Shown: positions 1 through 9,213 of the stretch, in pieces | How the letters are laid out: each line of letters begins with the position of its first letter | Position numbering within the stretch: the first letter of the stretch is position 1 | Source of the DNA: Planctomycetaceae bacterium | GTDB taxonomy: Bacteria > Planctomycetota > Phycisphaerae > Phycisphaerales > SM1A02 | DNA length: 42,160 nucleotides | Assembly (NCBI GenBank): GCA_027483065.1 | Contig: JAIXVI010000198.1 | Span: 1-42,160 of the forward strand | Direction of reading: 5' to 3' | Made by a program: the position numbers and the translations under genes | Notes under the pieces: generated by a model | The model's input: the letters and a program-made list of their open reading frames with translations, nothing else | Told to the model about the DNA's origin: nothing | The model's database searches: none

Positions 1-65
1 GCGCCCCGAAACGACGCGATCCCCGCCAGAGCGAGCAAGTTGCGAAGCAGGTTGCGAGCGCTCAA

Positions 66-400
66 AAACGAAAGACCCCCGACCGAAGTCGGGGGCGGAG
101 AAAGGGAAAAGGGCTTGTTAGGAGGAGTCTTGCGACTCGACTCAGCAACAATGTGCACCCAATCCGAGAGAGTGCAAATCCCTGTGGTAATTTTTCTTGG
201 AATTCCCCAATCAACCTGCGCGAACCTCAGAAAACCACCCGCGGCGTACGCCGGGAAGCCTCGACATCCGCAACGAAACGTCCTCGCCAGGGTATCGGCT
301 CCCCCGAAACACCCGAAAGGGGACGGGGTGCCGAGCCTAACTTTCGGCTCGAGTAGACTTCGCGCTCCGACCCGGTTGTCCGGGCAGTATCTGCAATCGC
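66..400 (-). ncRNA. candidate structured RNA or leader, family not identified
   Basis: Non-coding-looking stretch with several perfect stems: 125-138 GAGTC/GACTC with a GCAA loop on minus, 154-176 TGCAC/GTGCA, 242-253 CGGCGTACGCCG, 332-351 CGAGCC/GGCTCG, 371-384 CCCGG/CCGGG. It ends at a minus-strand terminator. Boundaries and strand are approximate. Confidence 0.35.
76..95 (-). terminator. Rho-independent terminator-like hairpin (minus strand)
   Basis: CCCCCGAC-CGAA-GTCGGGGG, perfect 8-bp stem. On the minus strand the loop is TTCG and the stem is followed by TCTTTCGTTTTTGAG. Confidence 0.7.
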
Positions 401-450
401 AAGACCGACGAATGAAGGATCTCATGCTCGATCCCGTCCGATTTCCACCT

Positions 451-1656
451 ATGGCACTTCCCAAGATTCAATGCACCAAGGGGCTCTTGTCCGCGCTGAC
501 CGCGGCGGTCTGCATCCTCTCGAGCCCCGGATGCGATCAAGGCAATTCCGCACCGCCGCAAGCCGCGCAGACTGCAGCATCGAACGTCGCTGCGACGCCT
601 ACACCCGCTGCTCCGGCGGAATCTTCAAGCCCGGCTTCCGCCTCGTCTCAGCCCGCCGTTGCGGCGCAAACGACGGCCTCAGCGCAGGACTCCGCGGATG
701 CGGAACCGGTTGATGGTCCGCCGCCTCTGCGCCTCGAGCCGGCGGTTCTCGACTTTGGCATCATCGCCCCGGGCAAGCAAGCTGAGGGCGTTTGCAAACT
801 GATCAACACAGGTACGAAGGAACTTGAGGTGTTGACGGTGCAGCCAGGCTGCAAGTGCACGGCGATCACCGACATCGCGGGACAGAAGATTCCGGTGGGT
901 GGATCGATCGATCTCAAGGCCGCGATGACCGCACAGTCTGCGCCTGGAACGAAGCGCGCCGACATCAAGATTCTGATCGATGGCTACACGGAAGTTGTGA
1001 CGCTCGGCCTCGTGAACGAAGTCTCGCTTCCAATTCGCGTGAGCCCTGCCTACCTCAACGCAGTGAAAGGTCAGCCGCAGTCGGGCCGAATTGTGGTCGA
1101 GTCGATCGACAAGCAACCCTTCCGCATCTGCTCGATCGGTGGAAAGGCGCCCAACCTCGTCGGCTTCGACGCAGCAAATGACGAGCCGCGCAGTCAGTAC
1201 CTCGTCGATTGGGACTTTGCTCGTGACTTTCCCGAGGGAGTGGCCCCGCGATACTGGATCATCGAAACCGACCGTGCCGATTGCCCGTTGGTCGACGTTT
1301 TCGTACGGCATGAGTCGAGCCTCCCACGGCCCGCACTGAAGTTGACCGACTATCGCCACACCTTTGGTCGTCTTGAGGAGGGCGCTTCGTACGAGTTCAC
1401 TGTCGACGTCTCGGATCTTCCCGAGTCCGAGCGTGTCATTACGGCTGCGAGTTCTTCGAGCGCAGCACGAGTCGAGTTGATCGGCTCAGAGCGCGAAGGA
1501 AGCATCACGCATGTGAAGCTGAAGGTAACTCCGCAGCCAGGAACCATCGGCGTCCAGTTCATTCCGTTCAATCTTTACACCAACTCAAAGCAGCAGAACG
1601 TTGCCGTCTGGGGCCAATGGGTTCCCAAGGGAACCGTTGGCTGCTTTGGACGCTGA
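451..1656 (+). CDS. DUF1573 domain-containing putative lipoprotein
   Basis: LEPAVLDFGIIAPGKQAEGVCKLINTGTKELEVLTVQPGCKCTAI is DUF1573-like; N-terminal hydrophobic segment ending in SSPGC. The ORF is open from 40, but an ATG at 451 (or 412/424) is the likely start. Confidence 0.8.
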   Translation: MALPKIQCTKGLLSALTAAVCILSSPGCDQGNSAPPQAAQTAASNVAATPTPAAPAESSSPASASSQPAVAAQTTASAQDSADAEPVDGPPPLRLEPAVLDFGIIAPGKQAEGVCKLINTGTKELEVLTVQPGCKCTAITDIAGQKIPVGGSIDLKAAMTAQSAPGTKRADIKILIDGYTEVVTLGLVNEVSLPIRVSPAYLNAVKGQPQSGRIVVESIDKQPFRICSIGGKAPNLVGFDAANDEPRSQYLVDWDFARDFPEGVAPRYWIIETDRADCPLVDVFVRHESSLPRPALKLTDYRHTFGRLEEGASYEFTVDVSDLPESERVITAASSSSAARVELIGSEREGSITHVKLKVTPQPGTIGVQFIPFNLYTNSKQQNVAVWGQWVPKGTVGCFGR

Positions 1657-1699
1657 GTTCGCGCGGGCAGTTGATCCATTCCATCAGGTCGAATCTCTC

Positions 1700-1735
1700 A
1701 CACACGCGATGCCACGGCATCGCGTGTGTGTTTTT
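1700..1735 (+). terminator. Rho-independent terminator downstream of the DUF1573 gene
   Basis: ACACACGCGATGCC-AC-GGCATCGCGTGTGT inverted repeat followed by GTTTTT. Confidence 0.9.
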
Positions 1736-1780
1736 GGTCGATGTCGGCACTCTCAGAGTCCCCGCCGATGCCAACGCAGC

Positions 1781-2593
1781 TCACTGCAGGCCCGTCAACA
1801 CCATACGAATACCGACATAGGCGAGCAGCACAGAGAGGATGCTCCGAATGAGGGTCGTTGGAAGACGGTAAACCATTACAGCACCAAGCGTCGCACCGAT
1901 CATGGCCGACGGGGCGAGGATCGCGGCAAGCCAGAGCGAATCGGACAACGTGGCGTTTGTGGCACCACTTTGTCCGAGGTTCATCAGGCTCGCGTTTTTG
2001 GCAATGGCGCCGATGACGCACGCCGCGATCATGACGCACGCCGAAGAAGCGACCGCTTGGCGGAGCGGGATCTTTCCGAACTTGCGGAGGATCGGGACCA
2101 TGATCGCGCCACCGCCGATTCCAAGTAGTCCGGAGAGGAAGCCCCCAATCGCGCCTGTCGCGAGGGCAAGACCCCATCGGGTCGCGCCAATGGGTGACTC
2201 CGGTGCGTCGGGCTTTCGTCGAAGCAATCCAACGATCTCGGATGTCGACGCGTAGCACAGGAACGCGCCGAACACGATGTAAAGCCACGCGGCATCGATG
2301 ACGTTGCTGGTGAAGACGCCGAGCAGCGCCATCACTGCAGCTGTTGCGGCCATCACCGGAACGACATCGCGGCGAATGGTGCCTCTGCCGCGATGCTTGC
2401 GGGTCGCCGCACTCGCAACGAACACATTCGCAATCAATGCGGAGGCTTGGTAGAGGTGGTAGTTGGGTCCGAGTAGGAGTGTGATCGTTGGAATAATGAA
2501 CACCGACCCGCCGAGACCAAGGAGTCCGCCGAGAGTTCCACCGGTGAGTGCGATGGCCGCCACGAGGGCAATCTGGATAGGTGTCCACTCCAC
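1781..2593 (-). CDS. Sulfite exporter TauE/SafE family permease
   Basis: 270 aa polytopic protein; GGTLGGLLGLGGSVFIIPTITLLLG and GGFLSGLLGIGGGAIMVPIL repeat motifs. Confidence 0.9.
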   Translation of the reverse strand: MEWTPIQIALVAAIALTGGTLGGLLGLGGSVFIIPTITLLLGPNYHLYQASALIANVFVASAATRKHRGRGTIRRDVVPVMAATAAVMALLGVFTSNVIDAAWLYIVFGAFLCYASTSEIVGLLRRKPDAPESPIGATRWGLALATGAIGGFLSGLLGIGGGAIMVPILRKFGKIPLRQAVASSACVMIAACVIGAIAKNASLMNLGQSGATNATLSDSLWLAAILAPSAMIGATLGAVMVYRLPTTLIRSILSVLLAYVGIRMVLTGLQ

Positions 2594-2921
2594 AGACGGT
2601 CAACCTAGCATCCCGACGAGGTGGATGGGGCGTTGAAGGCAATACCGGGCTGAATCGAAGCAGCGCACTTTCTGCGGAATTGATCTTTCTTCTTGGCTTC
2701 ATCACGCTGTTCACAGGCAATCTGGGAATCAGATCGTGACACCGCGCGTCGTCGGGATACGCTCCGAGGCCTGCGGGCAACGGCTCGGGAGCGGCGTTCC
2801 ATGCGTGCGTCCGAAGACTTCGCCACCGCACACTTTGTGGAAGCGCAAAGCTTTCTGGCTTTGCGTGATCCAAGTCAAACCGCGCATGCTTTCGTGGCAA
2901 TCTCAGTCGACCTGATCCTGC

Positions 2922-3863
2922 ATGCATCCAAGTAAGCAACACGCTTCCCCATCGATCGTTCAACGCGAGCGGCCTCATGCGTCGTTGCGCGCGGGTGCTG
3001 TTGGAGTGTTTGTCTCCGCGATACTCGTTGGACTTGGTGTGGCGACAGGACGCGTGGCCGAGAGTTCGGTGGAACAAGAATCCACGGTTGAAAGTGCGCA
3101 CGAGGACACGATCGAAGTGCGCGCGTTGAACGGGGCAGGAGCGAGGAACTCTCGCGCCGCCGCATCGAATCGGCACATGCATCAAGCGGTTGGAGCGCGG
3201 GAGTTTTTCGGCGCGAATGCTCCGCTGGGTTACGCGATTGCTCGTGGTGCGCACTCGTCGCAGTTGACGCGTCAAAGCATCGAGCACCACTCGGTTGTTC
3301 GCTGGTGCAGCGAACTCGCGCAAGAAATCGTCCAGTACTGGAGCACGACAGCAGCGGATGGCACACGTGAGGACGTGCGAGCTATCGCAACGCGAGAAGC
3401 GCCCTCCATCGCTGACAAGCAGATCTACGCAGATGGTGGCCAATCGATGGCGATCGCTGCGCTTCGCTCGTTCGATGCGCGACCAGTTCGTGCCGTGCGG
3501 ATAGTGCGTATGGTGGTGACGGCCTACAGCCCTGATGAACGAAGTTGTGGAACGAGTGCGGATGGAATCACCGCGAGTGGCTACTCCGTGCAGGTGAACG
3601 GTGGATGCCTCGTCGCGGCAGATCCGAAAGTGCTCCCGCTCGGTTCGTTGGTGAGCGTTCCGGGGTACGACGGCGGCGCAGTGGTGCCAGTGCTCGATAC
3701 GGGTGGAGCGATCAAAGGCAATCGGCTGGATGTGCTCTTCCCGACGCATGAGGCGGCGATGCGCTGGGGGCGTCGCACGCTCGACATCACGATCTGGGAG
3801 TACGACGACGGTCGTCCGAATGGGTTCAAGCGCGTGCGTCGTGCGCCTCGCGAAGGTGCGTGA
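2922..3863 (+). CDS. 3D domain-containing protein (RlpA/MltA-like double-psi fold)
   Basis: VTAYSPDERSCGTSADGITASG...AADPKVLPLGSLVSVPGY...VLDTGGAIKGNRLDVLFPTHEAAMRWGRR. Confidence 0.85.
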   Translation: MHPSKQHASPSIVQRERPHASLRAGAVGVFVSAILVGLGVATGRVAESSVEQESTVESAHEDTIEVRALNGAGARNSRAAASNRHMHQAVGAREFFGANAPLGYAIARGAHSSQLTRQSIEHHSVVRWCSELAQEIVQYWSTTAADGTREDVRAIATREAPSIADKQIYADGGQSMAIAALRSFDARPVRAVRIVRMVVTAYSPDERSCGTSADGITASGYSVQVNGGCLVAADPKVLPLGSLVSVPGYDGGAVVPVLDTGGAIKGNRLDVLFPTHEAAMRWGRRTLDITIWEYDDGRPNGFKRVRRAPREGA

Positions 3864-4141
3864 CGACTCGCTTCTGCGGAAGCTCGGCGCGAAGCGACGT
3901 TGGCTCCAATCAACGCCACGGTGGCTGCGATCGCGAGCCAATGGAATGACGCGCGTACGACCGTGGCGATCGATGGTGTTCCGGACGATCGATCCAACAA
4001 CCGAGCCAATGACCCAAGCGAATGCCTGCGCGACAACTCGCGCAACGGTCAACGCGACGGTCTGCGCAATAGTTCGCGCAAGAACCGTTCCAACGCATCG
4101 CTGCACAACCCGGGTAGCGGGAGTGAGGGCGGGGGCGCGCC

Positions 4142-5737
4142 TCACGCGAAGGCCCCTCCCGCGGCAAGGGCCGTTGTCGCCTGTGCACCCTTCATTCGAT
4201 CGAGAACGCGATAGTGGATCGCTTCTGCGACGTGCGACTCGCTGACACGTTCACATGCATCGATATCCGCAATGGTGCGCGCGACGCGCCGGATGCGGTC
4301 GTATGCGCGTGCGGAGAGTCCAAGGTCGCGCATCGCCCCCTCAAGAAGACGCTGCGCTGGGCCCTCAAGGACACAGTGACGGTCGAGTTCGCGTCCCCCG
4401 AGGCGAGCGTTCGGTCGATCGCGCCCTTGACGAACTTCCATACGACCGCGCGCTTCAAGCACCTTCGTACGCAGTTCCGCCGTGGACGCTCCTGCGCGCG
4501 CCGATTGCAGACTCGCGAACGGCACCGCACGAACTTCGACGTGAAGATCGATGCGATCGAGGAGTGGTCCCGACAAACGGCCGATGTACTTCTCTTGTGC
4601 ACGTCGCTCGGAGAGGCTCGCGGCAAATCCACCAGCGTGTGATGGGTTCATCGCAGCGACCAACATCGTGCGTGCTGGAAACTTCATCGTGCCCTGCGCA
4701 CGAGCAATCGTGACGAAACCGTCTTCGAGCGGTTCACGGAGCGACTCGAGCGCCACGCGCGGATACTCGGGCAGTTCGTCGAGGAAAAGCACACCGTGGT
4801 GCGCGAGGCTCACCTCGCCAGGCCGTGGTACAGAGCCGCCACCGACGATCGCCGCAGAGCTCGCCGTGTGATGTGGTGCGCGAAACGGTCGCTCGCGAAT
4901 GAGCCCAGAGCCGCGCGGCACAGCGCCAACCGATGAGTAAATGCGTGTGACTTCGAGGGCCTCGTCTGGCGAGAGTGGGGGCAGAATCGCCGGCAGTGCG
5001 CGCGCCATCATGGTCTTGCCGCTTCCAGCAGGACCGATCAGAAGCACGTTGTGTCCGCCGGCAGCTGCAAGCGCGAGCGCCCGTTTCGCCGCCTCTTGGC
5101 CGCGTACTTCAGCGAAGTCGAGCGCGGCGCCGAACGGCGGCGGGCATTCGGTCGGAGGCTTCTCGCGCGGAAGGTCGTAGAGCCCATTGACGAACCCAAG
5201 TGCCTCACCGAGATCACCAACCCCATAGACCTCAAGTCCCTCGACTGCAGCGGCTTCGGGCGCATTCTCAAGCGGAACGATGACGCCTCTCAATCCTTGC
5301 GCACGCGCGAAGGCCGCGAAACTTGTGGCTCCGCGAATCGGTCGCAGGGCGCCATCGAGTGCAAGTTCGCCTGCGAGCCCAAACTTCGCGAGCAACGGAT
5401 CGGCGCGCTCGCCGATGACACCGAGCATGCGAAGAAGTGCGATGGCGATCGGAAGGTCGTACACCGGCCCTTCTTTGCGGAGATCCGCGGGCGCGAGGTT
5501 GATGGTGCATCGGCCTCGTGGAGTCGGAAGATCGAGATTGCGAAGGGCCGCACGGACGCGATGTGTTGACTCACGCACCGACGCGTCGGGAAGTCCGATG
5601 ACGGAGATTCCCGGCGTTGAGGAGCGTTCGTCGGGACCACTGGCCGTGGCACCGCCGTCCGACTGAACTTCGTCGGCTTCGATTTCGACAGGGAGGGCGT
5701 CGATCCCGCGGAGGGCAAAACTAAGAATGCGCTGCAT
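4142..5737 (-). CDS. comM: YifB/ComM family Mg chelatase-like AAA ATPase
   Basis: SVIGLPDASVRESTHRVRAALRN, Walker A GPAGSGKTMMARALP, FRAPHHTASSAAIVGGG, LFLDELPE. Confidence 0.95.
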   Translation of the reverse strand: MQRILSFALRGIDALPVEIEADEVQSDGGATASGPDERSSTPGISVIGLPDASVRESTHRVRAALRNLDLPTPRGRCTINLAPADLRKEGPVYDLPIAIALLRMLGVIGERADPLLAKFGLAGELALDGALRPIRGATSFAAFARAQGLRGVIVPLENAPEAAAVEGLEVYGVGDLGEALGFVNGLYDLPREKPPTECPPPFGAALDFAEVRGQEAAKRALALAAAGGHNVLLIGPAGSGKTMMARALPAILPPLSPDEALEVTRIYSSVGAVPRGSGLIRERPFRAPHHTASSAAIVGGGSVPRPGEVSLAHHGVLFLDELPEYPRVALESLREPLEDGFVTIARAQGTMKFPARTMLVAAMNPSHAGGFAASLSERRAQEKYIGRLSGPLLDRIDLHVEVRAVPFASLQSARAGASTAELRTKVLEARGRMEVRQGRDRPNARLGGRELDRHCVLEGPAQRLLEGAMRDLGLSARAYDRIRRVARTIADIDACERVSESHVAEAIHYRVLDRMKGAQATTALAAGGAFA

Positions 5738-5940
5738 GCACGCGGTTCTAACCCGCGTTCGTTGGCCACTCGCATTTCATGGCAAAAATACCGCAGCGAA
5801 AAATCGACGAATCTTTTTCTTCAAAAGCTCTCGGCGGAGCGCGACGGGAGAAACACCCACGCGAGGTCGAATCACGCAGTGCGCTCGACCGCGAACATCG
5901 CGCACGCTTCGATCACATCTCTCTCGCGCGCAGCTCGTTC

Positions 5941-6018
5941 ACGCGCCTCACCCACGCGCCTCACCCACGCGCCTCACTCACGCGGCTCATTCACGCGGCT
6001 CACTCACGCGGCTCATTC
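5941..6018. repeat. 13-bp tandem repeat, about 6 copies (consensus acgcgSctcaYYc)
   Basis: acgcgcctcaccc x2, acgcgcctcactc, acgcggctcattc, acgcggctcactc, acgcggctcattc; abuts the putA stop codon. Confidence 0.9.
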
Positions 6019-9000
6019 GAGCCCAGGCGCAAATCCTCGGCGCATGGTGTTCTCGCAAACGGCGCGCGGCTCAACGAACTGCAACAGGTAGTCGCGTCCG
6101 CCGGCCTTCGAGCCGATGCCCGACATGCCGAAGCCGCCGAAGGGCTGACGCCCAACGAGCGCGCCAGTGATGCCGCGATTGAGGTAGAGATTTCCGACGC
6201 GGAACTCTCGGCGTGCGCGAGCCAAGTGCGCGGGCTTTCGGCTGTAGACGCCGCCGGTCAACTTGTACTCCGGCGTGTTCGCGATCGCGAGTGCTTCGTC
6301 GAAGTCCTTCGCATACATCACAGCGAGCACTGGTCCGAAGATTTCCTCGCGCGCAAGACGCGCGTCAGGCTTGATGCCGCTGAAAATCGAAGGACCGACG
6401 TACGGCTTGCCAACTTTCGCTTCGAGTCCCGCGGGTACTTCGAGCGTGAGTTCATGCTTGCCTTCGGTCTTTCCGATTTCGATGTACGAGCGAATCTTGC
6501 GTGCGGCCTCTTCGTCGATGACGGGGCCGATGTCGGTACCCGAGTTCATTGGATCACCAACGACGAGCGCCTTCGTTGCGCCCACGAGTCGATGAAGGAA
6601 CGGCTCATACGCGCTGCCGACAACAATCGCGCGGCTTGCTGCGGAACACTTCTGACCGCAGAAACCGAACGCGCTCTGTCGAACGCCAAGCACTGCTTCG
6701 TCAAGATCAGCAGACGTGTCGATGATGACGGCGTTCTTGCCGCCCATTTCGCAGACAACCTTCTTGACGAACTCTTGTCCCGGCGCCACGACGCCGGCTG
6801 CTTGCACGATGTCGAGACCAACGGCCTTCGAGCCTGTGAACGCAATGATCGCCACGCGCGGATCGCGGACGAGGGTCGCGCCAACGGTTTCGCCCGGGCC
6901 CGCGATGAAATGCAGCACGTCCTTCGGTGTACCTGCGCGCCAGAGAATCTCGCACATCGTGCGCGCGATCGACGGCGTTTGTTCTGCGGGCTTCACGACG
7001 ACGGTGTTGCCCGTCACGAGCGCAGCAACGGTCATGCCGCAGCAAATCGCAAGCGGGAAGTTCCACGGAGCGATGACCGCAGCAACACCGCGCGGTTGAT
7101 ACCACTGTTCGTCGAGTTCGCCGACAAACTTGCCGAGTCGCTCGGCGGCAAAGAGTTTGGCGCCTTCACGCGCGTAGTACTCGCAGAAGTCAATCGCTTC
7201 GCAGACATCCGCGTCTGCTTCGCGCCACACTTTGCCCGACTCTTTCACGATGATCGCCGACAGCTCATCGCGACGCGTGCGCATCTCGGCAGCGGCTGCG
7301 ACAAGTACCGCAGCACGTGTTGTGTATGGACTCTCTGACCACGCGGGGAACGCAGCGTGCGCAGCAGCGACCGCACGCTTCGCATCATCGGCGGCGCCGG
7401 AATTCGCAACGTTCGCGACGTTGGAACGCGTGATCGCTGCGGCGAAATTCGAGCGCGCAGACGATTCGGCGAAGTTACGCATGGGCTCCGTAAAGAACGG
7501 ACGACCATTTGAAATGCCAGCGGGCGCTGCACTCAACGCGTGACGCTCGGGTCCTTGTGCGATGCGTTCAACACCTGGATCGGTGTCAAACGCGCGATGC
7601 GGACTCGCGAGCAGTTTCTCAGCGGATGCGTTGTCTTTGAAGCCTGCTTTGAGCCACGATTCGTTCGAGCTGTTCTCGAGGAGACGACGCACGAGATACG
7701 CCATGCCCGGAATCAGTTCGCCGACGGGGCAATACTCGCGCAAGCGAAGATCGAGATCGATCGCCGCGCTCTTGAGTTGATCGCCCATGCCGTAGAGCAT
7801 TTGCAGTTCGAGTGCCGACTTTGGAAGTCCGCGCTTCTCGAGTGCTGCGAGCGTCGCTGCGATCGAGCGCGCGTTGTGACTTCCGAGCGCGAGTTTCACG
7901 CCGCCTTCGCCCTTGGTCGCGGGCGTCGATGCGACAAAAGCCGCGGCCATGCGCTCGAAGCTCGCGTCGGTGTCAACCTTGCGGCTCCACACCGGAACAG
8001 GCCAGCCTTGTTGTTCCGCGTTGATCGTTTCGTAATCCCAGTACGCGCCTTTCACGAGACGAACCGTGACTTGGCGGCCCGTGCGCTTCGACCACTCGAT
8101 GATGCGGCGCGCGTCATCGTCGCCCGAGCGCAAGTACGCCTGCATCGCCAAGCCAGCGTGGAAATCGTGCTTCTCGCAGGCACGCATGAAGAGTTCGAGC
8201 GTCAAATCCTTGAGCGCGAACTGCTCCATGTCAAAGTTGACGAAAACTCCTTTGCGCTTCGCGGTTTCGAGAATTGGGCCGAGCGCGTCGAGCAAGCCGC
8301 GGATCGAGCCTTCGGTATCGATCGGATCGACGCGCGCAGAAAGCGAGCTGATTTTGATCGAGACGTTCGTGCGCGGAATCGGCCCGAGGTGATCGCTCTC
8401 AAGACGCGGATTCGCGCCCCACGCAGCGACCGTCGAAGGAAGATTCTCGATGAGATCGAGATACTTGCGGCGATACGCTTCGGCTTCGTCATCGCTCACG
8501 CATGCTTCGCCGAGAAGATCGACGGAGAAGCAGAGCCCCGAATCCCAAATCTTCTTGAGGCTTGGAAGCGACGACGCAGCGTCGGTGCCACAGATGAACT
8601 TCGACGCCATCGACGTGATTTGCGTCGACATCGTCTTCGTCACAACGCCCTTCATCAGCACGCCCGCCTTCAACGCGGTTGCAACGAAAGGCGGCGGTGT
8701 CACGCCAGGTTGTGCGAGGTAGTCGGTGAGGTGGTCGTAGACCGCATCGTTGTCTTTGAGCGTTGGGAAGCAGTCGACGAAACGGAAGATTTGGACCTTG
8801 AAGGCCTCATCTTGCATCGCCCAATCCATCAGGCCTTCCGACCAGACGGCGAGCACGTTTGTCTTCGCGCTGCGTGCGCGTGTCAGAAAGTCGGTTCCGA
8901 TCGCGACCGTCCGCGCTTCAAGCGCTGGATCAAGAGGCGCAACGGCGCGACCTGCGGGCGACGCCGGTTGGCTAGGTGCGGGAGCGGGAGCGGACTTTTT

Positions 9001-9021
9001 CGACTTGAAAAACAGCGCCAT
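6013..9021 (-). CDS. putA: Bifunctional proline dehydrogenase / L-glutamate gamma-semialdehyde dehydrogenase
   Basis: PRODH region (GVFVNFDMEQFALKDLTLELF, RLVKGAYWDYE) plus ALDH region (VIAPWNFPLAICCGMTVAALVTGNTVVVKPAEQTP, GFCGQKCSAASRAIV). ATG at 9021 (MALFFKSKK) chosen over the longer ORF. Confidence 0.95.
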   Translation of the reverse strand: MALFFKSKKSAPAPAPSQPASPAGRAVAPLDPALEARTVAIGTDFLTRARSAKTNVLAVWSEGLMDWAMQDEAFKVQIFRFVDCFPTLKDNDAVYDHLTDYLAQPGVTPPPFVATALKAGVLMKGVVTKTMSTQITSMASKFICGTDAASSLPSLKKIWDSGLCFSVDLLGEACVSDDEAEAYRRKYLDLIENLPSTVAAWGANPRLESDHLGPIPRTNVSIKISSLSARVDPIDTEGSIRGLLDALGPILETAKRKGVFVNFDMEQFALKDLTLELFMRACEKHDFHAGLAMQAYLRSGDDDARRIIEWSKRTGRQVTVRLVKGAYWDYETINAEQQGWPVPVWSRKVDTDASFERMAAAFVASTPATKGEGGVKLALGSHNARSIAATLAALEKRGLPKSALELQMLYGMGDQLKSAAIDLDLRLREYCPVGELIPGMAYLVRRLLENSSNESWLKAGFKDNASAEKLLASPHRAFDTDPGVERIAQGPERHALSAAPAGISNGRPFFTEPMRNFAESSARSNFAAAITRSNVANVANSGAADDAKRAVAAAHAAFPAWSESPYTTRAAVLVAAAAEMRTRRDELSAIIVKESGKVWREADADVCEAIDFCEYYAREGAKLFAAERLGKFVGELDEQWYQPRGVAAVIAPWNFPLAICCGMTVAALVTGNTVVVKPAEQTPSIARTMCEILWRAGTPKDVLHFIAGPGETVGATLVRDPRVAIIAFTGSKAVGLDIVQAAGVVAPGQEFVKKVVCEMGGKNAVIIDTSADLDEAVLGVRQSAFGFCGQKCSAASRAIVVGSAYEPFLHRLVGATKALVVGDPMNSGTDIGPVIDEEAARKIRSYIEIGKTEGKHELTLEVPAGLEAKVGKPYVGPSIFSGIKPDARLAREEIFGPVLAVMYAKDFDEALAIANTPEYKLTGGVYSRKPAHLARARREFRVGNLYLNRGITGALVGRQPFGGFGMSGIGSKAGGRDYLLQFVEPRAVCENTMRRGFAPGLE

Positions 9022-9164
9022 AGTGGAAGGGGAGAGTATAGATCCGCCCGCTCTCGCCGCGGCCGCAGGAAACGCGTGAATCCACGCGAGACGTGGCAAT
9101 TCGTGGTTGCAGTCTGGGTCACGAGCAGGGGTGGACCAATCGCGCGGACCACGTCGATTCCACG

Positions 9165-9190
9165 AAAAACCGACCGCCGTACGGGCGGTC
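9165..9190 (-). terminator. Rho-independent terminator downstream of the GT4 gene
   Basis: Minus strand GACCGCC-CGTAC-GGCGGTC-GG-TTTTT. Confidence 0.8.
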
Positions 9191-9213
9191 CGTTTGCGCC
9201 TCTCGGGCGCCGA

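Noticed and set aside
165-262. Cobalamin riboswitch on the plus strand
   Set aside because: GTGCAAATCC and GCCGGGAAGCC resemble two cobalamin box pieces at plausible spacing, but the CCCGC-ACTGT and GCCACTG elements are missing and the downstream gene is a DUF1573 protein. Treated as coincidence unless cmscan says otherwise.
1-420. tmRNA, RNase P, SRP or 6S RNA
   Set aside because: Looked for the conserved ends and cores of these RNAs on both strands and did not find them.
1698-4145. 815-aa minus-strand ORF
   Set aside because: Runs antisense through the 3D-domain gene and overlaps the TauE/SafE gene in another frame; only its first 90 or so codons lie in a gap, and these are reported separately as a weak finding.
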